Below are positions 1 to 5,306 of a stretch of 5,504 nucleotides of DNA, piece after piece. Under the pieces are notes generated by a model. That model was not told the origin of the DNA, ran no database searches, and saw nothing but the letters and a program-made list of their open reading frames with translations. This DNA is from Candidatus Omnitrophota bacterium. Its GTDB lineage: Bacteria > Omnitrophota > Gorgyraeia > B26-G9. Where the stretch lies: positions 1 through 5,504 of the forward strand of contig QNCH01000114.1 of the NCBI GenBank assembly GCA_003645745.1. Direction: 5' to 3'. The translations under genes were made by a program, and so were the position numbers. Every line of letters starts with the position of its first letter. Position 1 is the stretch's first letter.

Positions 1-400
1 TACGTAACGATATGTGCAGATAATCGCCAAGAATTATTTGGTAATATTAAACAGGAACAAATGATTTTAAATAAATATGGTGAAATCATAAAAATATGTA
101 TCAGTGATATTCCAAACAGATATCCAAATGCAAAATTGGACACATATGTTATCATGCCAAATTATGTTCATGTAATAATACAAATTGTAGGGGCGGGGTT
201 TTCCCGCCCGGATAATATGATTAATAACAAAAATTATGATCATGACAATAATAATATAATTAACGGGCGAGAAAACCCCGCCCCTACGTTGGGACAAATC
301 ATTGCAAAACATCCGCGAATATATTGTAAATAATCCTGCAACCTGGGATAACCCGGATATTGATCCACGCTTATTGTTGCCGCCTCAACCAACAAATTAG
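1..400 (+). pseudogene. REP-associated tyrosine transposase (IS200/Y1 type) remnant, 5' end outside window
   Basis: Frame 1 is open from the left edge to a stop at 331-333. It opens with YVTICADNRQELFG, the usual N-terminal strand of Y1/RayT transposases, and continues to YVIMPNYVHVII, the HUH-motif region. Family members have HxH here (MPNHVH), which binds the catalytic metal. This copy has YVH, with a TAT codon one transition from CAT. After TLGQIIA (about 286-306) family similarity stops in this frame and resumes in frame 2 as NIREYIVNNPATWDNPDIDP (308-367), a typical C-terminal end, stopping at TAG 398-400. The section between these, normally some tens of residues with the catalytic tyrosine, is missing. 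I infer an internal deletion with frameshift at about 298-310. Intact relatives nick single-stranded DNA at REP hairpins. This copy should be inactive both by deletion and by loss of the first HUH histidine. Its start lies upstream of the window. Family assignment is from motif recognition. Confidence 0.82.
187..287. repeat. G+C-rich double palindrome (REP/BIME-like inverted pair) inside the transposase remnant
   Basis: The left arm 187-210 and right arm 264-287 are reverse complements at 23 of 24 positions. The single mismatch is C204 against A270. The left arm is 75% G+C, while the 53-nt spacer 211-263 has only 7 G/C bases. Each arm also folds on itself: GGGCGGG (191-197) pairs perfectly with CCCGCCC (203-209) across a GTTTT loop. 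In the right arm GGGCGAG (265-271) pairs with CCCGCCC (277-283), with one mismatch, across AAAAC. Two inverted small hairpins form the layout of a REP pair (BIME). The arms are read in frame as VGAGFSRP and GRENPAPT, so they interrupt neither strand of the codon sequence. Alternatively this could be a MITE-like insertion with 24-nt terminal inverted repeats. I see no flanking target duplication. Confidence 0.85.
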
Positions 401-549
401 CTTACTCCCCGCTTCACGCACCGATTACGGATTATTTTTTGTCTTGCTTGCTATATCTCAATAAATTTGTTAAAATTATAATAAATTTAAATTGGCAGTT
501 ATACTCAAACGCAATTGGTTTGAGTATATATAAAACAGAATATATGTTT
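401..549. other. Intergenic region before tmk
   Basis: There is no credible coding sequence. The tmk frame is open through here from a TTG at 439, but its translation lacks any thymidylate kinase similarity before residue 1 of the proposed start. A perfect -10-like TATAAT lies at 477-482, with no good -35 at 16-18 bp. A TATACT lies at 500-505, again without a good -35. In DNA this A+T-rich neither is convincing alone, so the tmk promoter is not placed. A T6 run at 435-440 follows only a 3-bp stem (CCG 421-423 / CGG 428-430), too weak to call a terminator. The strongest structure is the hairpin at 500-528, listed separately. Confidence 0.6.
500..528 (+). other. Perfect 11-bp hairpin upstream of tmk
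   Basis: TATACTCAAAC (500-510) is the exact reverse complement of GTTTGAGTATA (518-528), with a 7-nt loop GCAATTG. It ends 21 nt before the proposed tmk ATG. No run of T follows it, so it does not look like an intrinsic terminator. It could be a dyad operator for a repressor or a 5'-UTR stem affecting translation of tmk, which lacks a clear Shine-Dalgarno sequence. The dyad is seen directly; its role is unknown. Confidence 0.5.
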
Positions 550-1176
550 ATGAATAAACGCGCTTTTTTAATTAGTTTTGAAGGCATCGAAGGAACGGGA
601 AAAAGTACACAGTGTAAATACTTAGAGCAATATTTAAAAGATAAAAGAGTGAAAACTGCTGTTTTCAGGGAGCCTGGTACGTCTGTTGTTGGGGAGGCTA
701 TTCGAAATATATTATTGCATAGCAAAACACAGCTTACTCATTTTTGTGAAGCAATGTTGTTTATTGCAGCACGTGCACAGTTGGTAGAAGAGCAGATTAA
801 ATCAAATTTGTATAAAAAAGATATAATTATTTTAGACAGATATATTGACGCGACTATGGCTTATCAGGGGTATGGAGATGGCGTTGAGCTTGAATTAATA
901 GAACAATTGAATAAACGCGCTGTGAATAATTTAATGCCTGATTTAACAATATTGCTGGATATTTCTCCTGAAATAGGACTTAAACGCTGCATTGGCAATG
1001 ATCGCTTTGAAGAAAGAGAACTTATTTTTCACCAGAAAGTTAGACAAGGATATTTAAAATTAGCTAAAAACAATAGTAAAAGAATACAAATTGTTTCTGC
1101 TGCTCAGGATATTCAGGCTGTGCGCAGCGCATTGATAAATATAGTAAATAATGCATTTAATTACTCAACAAGATAA
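550..1176 (+). CDS. tmk: Thymidylate kinase (dTMP kinase)
   Basis: Cytosolic enzyme that phosphorylates dTMP to dTDP with ATP, an essential step toward dTTP. The 208-residue protein has the usual family length. It has the P-loop FEGIEGTGKSTQ (10-21), the substrate-site arginine in FREPG (39-43), the helix LFIAARAQLVEE (70-81), the DRY motif with AYQGYGDG (96-98 and 104-111), and a lid segment before DRFEERELIFHQKVRQGYLKLA (151-172). The start at ATG 550 puts MNKRAFLISFEGIEG in the normal place. ATG 544 would add two residues and cannot be excluded. No strong ribosome binding site precedes either. Oddities are REPGTS where most relatives have REPGGT, alanine where DRYxxS is common, and a lid loop that seems a few residues short (LKRCIGNDRFE). 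None clearly kills function. The 3' end overlaps holB by 26 bp, as expected for a tmk-holB pair. Confidence 0.95.
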   Translation: MNKRAFLISFEGIEGTGKSTQCKYLEQYLKDKRVKTAVFREPGTSVVGEAIRNILLHSKTQLTHFCEAMLFIAARAQLVEEQIKSNLYKKDIIILDRYIDATMAYQGYGDGVELELIEQLNKRAVNNLMPDLTILLDISPEIGLKRCIGNDRFEERELIFHQKVRQGYLKLAKNNSKRIQIVSAAQDIQAVRSALINIVNNAFNYSTR

Positions 1177-2068
1177 TAAAGTTTTTGAAGATTTGTTTAA
1201 AAGTTTGTTGCTGCAAATAAAAACTCCGTCTTTTTCTGCTGTATCTGCGAAATTCGGCTATAGTATTTTATTTGTTAGTGAAGATAGAAATAATTTACTT
1301 GAAACTGCAAAATTTTTAGCAAGAGTTTTGGTTTGCTCTGCGCAAAATAAACAAAATGTAATATCTTATTGCGGTTCTTGCAATGATTGTAAGTTATCAG
1401 AAAAATTACAGCATCCTGATATTTTTCTGATCGAGGCAAAAGGCGTTTCTGAGACTATAAAAATAGACGATATACGCAAGCTTAAAGAACAAGAAAACAT
1501 TAAGCCGTATCAGGCGCAAAGAAAGATATTTATTATTCAGGACGCAGGCAGGCTTACGAAAGAATCTGCGAATGCACTATTAAAAGTACTTGAAGAACCA
1601 GCCGAGGATAGTGTTTTAGTATTGCTTGCACAAAGTGTTAGTTTGCTTTTGCCGACAATTGTTTCTCGCTGCCAGGTGATTCGTGTGCCTGCGAATAAAA
1701 TTGTAAATAAAAAATATTCTGAGTTAATTGGTTCTTTATGTATGCGTTTTTTTACAAATTCAGATACAGCAGATAATCAACTTTGTAATGATATCGTAAA
1801 GTTAGAGCGTAAGCAAGTGCATTCTTTTTTAGATGAGCTTATGTTTATTCTCAGCGATATTTTATTTACGCGTTTAAATGTTAACCGTGAATTTAGGAGT
1901 ATTTGTCAGAAACAGAAAATTATAAATATAGCTGATTTTTTTAGTTTGCAGGCAATAGATTATTTATTAGAAGAAATTTTAGTAACAAAAAGCTATATTA
2001 ATAGTAATATAAATGTAAAATTAGCAGTAGAAAGATTAATAAAAAAGAGATACTCTGTGTATACATAA
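1151..2068 (+). CDS. holB: DNA polymerase III clamp-loader subunit delta'
   Basis: Stator subunit of the clamp loader that places the sliding clamp on DNA at the replication fork. The 305-residue protein has an AAA+-type N-terminal region. It contains a four-cysteine zinc module (C62, then C74, C77 and C80 in CGSCNDC) and the following HPDIFLIEAKG. Further on are IKIDDIRKL with KPYQAQRKIFIIQDAGRLT (about 104-136), the strongly conserved ESANALLKVLEEP (138-150), and the LLPTIVSRCQ motif (166-175) with the SRC signature of clamp-loader subunits. The Walker A loop is absent: the position reads FVSEDRNNLLETA. A lost nucleotide site is normal for delta' but argues against DnaX, which also has the four-Cys module. 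The C-terminal third is divergent and unassigned beyond the usual collar role. The start at ATG 1151 lies inside the end of tmk, which suggests translational coupling. No clear Shine-Dalgarno sequence is visible. Confidence 0.92.
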   Translation: MHLITQQDNKVFEDLFKSLLLQIKTPSFSAVSAKFGYSILFVSEDRNNLLETAKFLARVLVCSAQNKQNVISYCGSCNDCKLSEKLQHPDIFLIEAKGVSETIKIDDIRKLKEQENIKPYQAQRKIFIIQDAGRLTKESANALLKVLEEPAEDSVLVLLAQSVSLLLPTIVSRCQVIRVPANKIVNKKYSELIGSLCMRFFTNSDTADNQLCNDIVKLERKQVHSFLDELMFILSDILFTRLNVNREFRSICQKQKIINIADFFSLQAIDYLLEEILVTKSYINSNINVKLAVERLIKKRYSVYT

Positions 2069-2083
2069 ATAGGCAATTCTATC

Positions 2084-2111
2084 GCTCAGATTTAACCGAT
2101 TAAAGTTGAGC
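2084..2111 (+). other. Hairpin just after holB
   Basis: GCTCAG (2084-2089) pairs with TTGAGC (2106-2111), including one G-U pair. After an A-G mismatch, TTTAA (2091-2095) pairs with TTAAA (2100-2104) around a CCGA tetraloop. It begins 16 nt after the holB stop codon. The following bases are AAAATCGC, not a T-run, so it is not a classical terminator. It could protect the 3' end of the tmk-holB message. Confidence 0.4.
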
Positions 2112-2156
2112 AAAATCGCAACAATAGCAAGCCTCTTTTAATGATTTTGCGATTTT
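2110..2156. repeat. Alternative inverted repeats after holB
   Basis: AAAATCGC (2112-2119) is the reverse complement of GCGATTTT (2149-2156). GCAAAATC (2110-2117) is the reverse complement of GATTTTGC (2143-2150). The two 8-bp pairings are mutually exclusive because they share bases on both sides. The second also competes for bases 2110-2111 used by the hairpin at 2084-2111. The pairing is seen directly; any switching role is speculation. Confidence 0.4.
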
Positions 2157-2160
2157 CGAA

Positions 2161-2190
2161 TTGGCCATAGATGGGCTAAGGTGCTATAAG
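2161..2190 (+). promoter_or_regulatory. Possible promoter for ricT-metG-tatD
   Basis: TTGGCC (2161-2166) and TATAAG (2185-2190) are separated by 18 bp, a sigma-70-like arrangement matching TTG and TATAA of the two boxes. Transcription would start near 2197, leaving about 33 nt before the ricT ATG. The -10 box overlaps the small dyad 2181-2193. In A+T-rich DNA such matches arise by chance, so this is tentative. Confidence 0.3.
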
Positions 2191-2229
2191 CACAATTTAT
2201 GTATCCGTTGAGTATATATGGGGTAAATT

Positions 2230-3051
2230 ATGCATGAGCTTGTTGAGGTAAAATTGCGCAATTATGGCAAGGTAGGGGGTTTTGATAAAAATAAAATTAA
2301 TTTAAAATTGCACGATATTGTGGTTGTAGAGGTTGAACGGGGACTGGATTATGGCAAGATTATTTGTAAAAAGCCTCATAATACCTCTCATAGATCCGTA
2401 GGAATAATGAAACGTATTTTAAGGTTAGTTACAGAGACTGATTTATCTCAGATAAAAAATAATCAAAAAGATGTGAAGAATGTTTTTGAAATTGCGAAAG
2501 AAAAAATAAATACGTGGAAATTAAAAATGAAGCTGGTTAACGCTGAATATTCTTTTGACCGCAGTAAAGTTATTTTTTATTTTACTGCTGATGAAAGAGT
2601 TGATTTCCGTGAATTAGTACGGGACCTGGCGCATATTTTTAAAGCAAGAATAGAGCTTAAGCAAATTGGAGTGCGTGATGAAGTGAAAATGTTTGGTGGT
2701 TTTGGCTGCTGCGGCAGAGAACTTTGCTGCACCTCTTTTCTTAAAGATTTTGAACCTGTAACAATTCGTATGGCAAAAACTCAAAATATGCCGCTTAATC
2801 CTGAAAAAATTTCAGGGCTTTGCGGTAGGTTAATGTGCTGTTTAAATTATGAATATCACCTCTATAAGGAATGTTATAAACTACTGCCAAAAGAAGGGTC
2901 ATATATTCAAACACAGTATGGCCGTGCAAGGGTAATTAGCATCAATACTTTAAAACAGATGGTAGTTGTAGAATTTGACGATGAAAGTACAAAAGAAATT
3001 TATTTTAAAGGGAAAAAAGAAAATGTCAGGAAAAGGACAGGGAAAAAATAA
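2230..3051 (+). CDS. ricT: PSP1-domain protein, RicT/YaaT family
   Basis: The 273-residue protein has the PSP1 fold and its C-terminal cysteine cluster. The N-terminal strand-rich part includes LHDIVVVEVERGLDYGKI (27-44). The signature region spans about 149-212, with GGFGCCGRELCC (156-167), KMAK-like RMAKTQNMPLNPEKISGLCGRLMCC (180-204) and LNYEYHLY (205-212). Cysteines fall at 160, 161, 166, 167, 198, 203, 204 and 215. In Bacillus subtilis this protein joins YlbF and YmcA in a complex carrying [4Fe-4S] clusters that steers RNase Y cleavage of messages. Outside Firmicutes its role is largely unknown, so an RNA-processing role here is inference. C160 is an extra cysteine where relatives often have proline or another residue. 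The final residues are lysine/arginine rich. GGGG at 2220-2223, 6 nt before ATG, is a modest ribosome binding site. The position next to holB matches yaaT in Bacillus. The end overlaps metG by 29 bp. Confidence 0.9.
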   Translation: MHELVEVKLRNYGKVGGFDKNKINLKLHDIVVVEVERGLDYGKIICKKPHNTSHRSVGIMKRILRLVTETDLSQIKNNQKDVKNVFEIAKEKINTWKLKMKLVNAEYSFDRSKVIFYFTADERVDFRELVRDLAHIFKARIELKQIGVRDEVKMFGGFGCCGRELCCTSFLKDFEPVTIRMAKTQNMPLNPEKISGLCGRLMCCLNYEYHLYKECYKLLPKEGSYIQTQYGRARVISINTLKQMVVVEFDDESTKEIYFKGKKENVRKRTGKK

Positions 3052-4504
3052 TTTTTATATTACCACAGCAATTGATTATCCCTCAGCTAAGCCTCATATT
3101 GGACACGCGTATGAAAAAATTATTGCTGATGTTATTGCTCGTTGGCAGAGAAAAAAAGGCAGGCAGGTTTTTTTTCTTACAGGCACAGATGAACATGGGC
3201 AAAAAATAGAAAAATATGCTAACCTTGCTTTAAAACCTGTGCAGGAATTTGTAAATGGTTTGAGCCTGCAGTTTATAGAGCTTTGTAAAGCATTGAATAT
3301 ATCTAATGATGATTTTGTACGCACAACACAGCCTCGCCATATTAAAACAGTAGAAACTATTTTAAAAAAAATAATGGATAAAGGCGATATTTACCGGGGC
3401 ACATATAAAGGATTTTATTGTGTTGACTGTGAATCGTTTTATCTTGAAAAAGATTTAGTTTCCGGTAATTGTCCTGTACACAAAAGTGCAGTTAGCTGGA
3501 TAGAGGAAGAAGGCTACTTTTTTAGAATGAGTAAATATCAAGAGCAAATTTTAGATTATATTCGGGCAAATGAAACTTTTATTTTTCCAAAGCTGCGTGC
3601 TAATGAAATTATTAATAGAATTAAAGAAGGCGTGCGAGACTTAAATATTTCCCGCTCTAATTTTAAGTGGGGCATAGCATTGCCTGATAACAAGGGGCAT
3701 GTAATTTTTGTCTGGTTTGACGCTCTGCTTAATTACCTTAGCGGTTTAGGAGGCATAGACAGCGATAATTTTAATTTATTTTGGCCGGCAGACATACATT
3801 TAATAGGCAAAGATATACTTTGGTTTCATGCTGTGGTGTGGCCGTCAATGTTATTGGCTGCTGATATCGCATTGCCTCGGAGTATTTGTGTGCATGGGTT
3901 TATTAATCTTGAAGGGGAGAAAATTTCAAAGAGCAGCGGTAATGTGGTGGACCCTTTAGAGCTTGTGCGTAAATACGGAGCAGACAGCCTGCGATATTTT
4001 CTTTTGCGGGAAATTTCTTTTGGCGAAGACGGTAATTTTTCTGAAACAGCTTTAATCCGTAGAATAAATACTGATCTTGCTAATGATCTGGGAAATTTAG
4101 TCTATAGGACAATAACAATGGTAGAAAAATATTTTCAAGGCAAAGCGCCTGTTTCATATGCCGCATTGATTGGAGAGGATTTGTTAGATCAGGCTAATAA
4201 GCTTGTGTATGCTGTTGACGCGGCAATAGTTGAATATAAATTTAGTTACGCGTTAATTAAAATATGGAAAATAATTTCAGCAGCAAATAAATTTATTGAA
4301 CAAACAAAACCATGGATTTTACACAAGAACGGAGAAACAGAAAAATTAAAGGATTTTATTTTTGTTTTAGTGCGTTTAATCCATTACGTAAGTGAAAATA
4401 TTTATTGTTTTATGCCTGATACATCTGAGCGGATTAAACAACAATTAAACGCGAATTGTATAAAAAAAGAAAAACCTCTTTTCCCAAGGATTAATCTTGA
4501 TTGA
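3023..4504 (+). CDS. metG: Methionine--tRNA ligase (short form)
   Basis: Class I synthetase charging tRNA-Met in the cytosol. The 493-residue protein starts MSGKGQGKNN and quickly enters FYITTAIDYPSAKPHIGHAY, with the HIGH motif at 25-28. TGTDEHGQKIEK follows at 53-64. A zinc knuckle has C133, C136, C150 and H153 (YCVDC...NCPVH). This is a CxxC...CxxH layout, as I recall for the Thermus type, rather than four cysteines. Later landmarks are RDLNISRSNFKWGI (205-218), WFDALLNYLSGLGG (231-244), HGFINLEGEKISKSSGNV with KISKS at 300-304, and the anticodon-binding helical domain to about 475. The protein ends LFPRINLD, so it lacks the C-terminal Trbp111-like tRNA-binding/dimerisation domain of the roughly 660-residue forms. 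I chose ATG 3023 because GGG at 3010-3012 precedes it and translation from 2975 adds only a lysine-rich shadow of ricT. It overlaps ricT by 29 bp and tatD by 8 bp. Confidence 0.96.
   Translation: MSGKGQGKNNFYITTAIDYPSAKPHIGHAYEKIIADVIARWQRKKGRQVFFLTGTDEHGQKIEKYANLALKPVQEFVNGLSLQFIELCKALNISNDDFVRTTQPRHIKTVETILKKIMDKGDIYRGTYKGFYCVDCESFYLEKDLVSGNCPVHKSAVSWIEEEGYFFRMSKYQEQILDYIRANETFIFPKLRANEIINRIKEGVRDLNISRSNFKWGIALPDNKGHVIFVWFDALLNYLSGLGGIDSDNFNLFWPADIHLIGKDILWFHAVVWPSMLLAADIALPRSICVHGFINLEGEKISKSSGNVVDPLELVRKYGADSLRYFLLREISFGEDGNFSETALIRRINTDLANDLGNLVYRTITMVEKYFQGKAPVSYAALIGEDLLDQANKLVYAVDAAIVEYKFSYALIKIWKIISAANKFIEQTKPWILHKNGETEKLKDFIFVLVRLIHYVSENIYCFMPDTSERIKQQLNANCIKKEKPLFPRINLD
4486..4499 (+). 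promoter_or_regulatory. Ribosome binding site fixing a TTG start for tatD
   Basis: AAGGA (4486-4490) lies 6 nt before TTG 4497-4499. Translation from this codon gives (f)MIDTHCHL, placing the metal-binding HxH at residues 5-7, its normal place in TatD proteins. The next in-frame ATG is 31 codons further and would remove HxH, so the TTG start is decided by both the site and the motif. Confidence 0.8.
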
Positions 4505-5306
4505 TACGCACTGCCATCTTAGTTTTAGTCAGTTTGACACAGATCTTGCTCAGGTAGTACAGCGTGCAGGCAAAGCTGACGTATATAAAATGATTAATGT
4601 GGGAATAGACGCGCTTACTTCTAAAAAATCTGTAGAGATTTCCGAAAATTACGACAATGTGTTTGCTGCTGTGGGCATACATCCCAATTACGCTGATATT
4701 TTTAAGCTTGATGATATTACAGAGATTGCGCGATTAGCCAGAAACAAACGTGTGATTGCAATTGGCGAGATTGGGCTTGATTATCATAGAGCGAAAAATG
4801 GTTGCAACCCTGTGGATGTAAAGGTAAAATTATTACAAAAAAAATTATTCCTGCAATTAATTGACTTAGAAGAAGAAAATAATCTACCTATGATTTTGCA
4901 TTGCCGCGAAGCTTATGACGATCTTAGTGCGATATTAAAAAATAGATTAACTCCGCCGATAAAAGCAGTTGTGCATTGTTTTTCCGGTAATAAAAAATTT
5001 TTAGAGGATTGTTTGGATATGGGAATGTATATTTCTTTTACCGCGAATATAACCTATGCTAAATCAGGAGGATTAAGAGATATTGTCAGTTATGCTCCGT
5101 TGGAAAAATTTTTTTTAGAAACTGATTCTCCATTGCTCGCGCCGCAAATTTTTCGCGGTAAGCGTAATGAACCGGCAAATGTTGAAATTTTAGCGCGCCA
5201 GATAGCATTGATTAAAGGAATTGATTTTTCAAAGGTGTGTTCTGTGACAGATAAAAACGCGGAAAATTTTTTTGGCTTAGGACTGAAAAGGAGAGAGTAT
5301 GTCTGA
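4497..5306 (+). CDS. tatD: TatD-family metal-dependent hydrolase (deoxyribonuclease)
   Basis: A TIM-barrel amidohydrolase-superfamily nuclease. Characterised relatives act as metal-dependent 3'-5' exonucleases or DNases in DNA repair and turnover; despite the name they are not needed for Tat secretion. The 269-residue length is normal. The complete metal site is visible: H5 and H7 in DTHCHL, E91 in IAIGEIGLDYHR, H135 in MILHCREAYDDL, H160 in VVHCFSG, and D210 in LETDSPLLAP. The loop RGKRNEPANV (220-229) and the C-terminal TDKNAENFFGL (251-261) are also typical. The start is TTG with a good Shine-Dalgarno sequence. The order metG-tatD with an 8-bp overlap is widespread (metS-yabD in Bacillus), suggesting co-expression. 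The exact substrate is not known from sequence. Genomes often carry several TatD paralogues; this is the metG-linked (YabD/YcfH-like) one. Confidence 0.95.
   Translation: MIDTHCHLSFSQFDTDLAQVVQRAGKADVYKMINVGIDALTSKKSVEISENYDNVFAAVGIHPNYADIFKLDDITEIARLARNKRVIAIGEIGLDYHRAKNGCNPVDVKVKLLQKKLFLQLIDLEEENNLPMILHCREAYDDLSAILKNRLTPPIKAVVHCFSGNKKFLEDCLDMGMYISFTANITYAKSGGLRDIVSYAPLEKFFLETDSPLLAPQIFRGKRNEPANVEILARQIALIKGIDFSKVCSVTDKNAENFFGLGLKRREYV

Larger units (their letters stand above)
2069..2229. other. Structured intergenic region between holB and ricT
   Basis: This 161-bp gap is the largest non-coding interval between the intact genes. It contains a hairpin at 2084-2111, a longer-range 8-bp inverted repeat 2112-2119 / 2149-2156, a small dyad GTGCT-ATA-AGCAC at 2181-2193, and a possible promoter at 2161-2190. 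No tRNA-like folding, T-box-like motif or terminator with a T-run is recognisable. The longest ATG-started frame I see is nine codons (from 2141), without support. The gap probably separates tmk-holB from a second transcription unit starting at ricT. Confidence 0.6.

Noticed and set aside
67..312. Open reading frame on the - strand across the transposase remnant
   Set aside because: It is the antisense shadow of the transposase frame, open partly because the palindrome lacks stops in several frames. The peptide is low in complexity and matches no family I recognise.
421..440. Possible terminator after the transposase remnant
   Set aside because: The T6 run is preceded by only a 3-bp stem (CCG/CGG), far too weak for intrinsic termination.
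439..549. Longer tmk start at TTG 439
   Set aside because: The extra 37 residues have no family similarity and precede the normal thymidylate kinase N-terminus. They span the upstream hairpin, and no ribosome binding site is near the TTG.
432..725. Open reading frame on the - strand over the tmk start
   Set aside because: It is the antisense shadow of tmk. The opposite strand has an unmistakable P-loop and REPG motif in the same bases.
2181..2193. Small dyad GTGCT-ATA-AGCAC as an operator
   Set aside because: A 5-bp stem with a 3-nt loop is common by chance. It is noted only as part of the intergenic description.
2975..3022. Upstream start for metG adding 16 residues
   Set aside because: The extension is a lysine-rich readout of ricT codons. 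ATG 3023 has a purine-rich GGGA element upstream and gives the usual short lead before FYITTA.
3094..3324. Open reading frame on the - strand within metG
   Set aside because: It is the antisense shadow of the HIGH-motif region of metG, with no recognisable motif or ribosome binding site.
4491..4682. Open reading frame on the - strand at the tatD start
   Set aside because: It lies opposite conserved tatD codons and has no supporting similarity.
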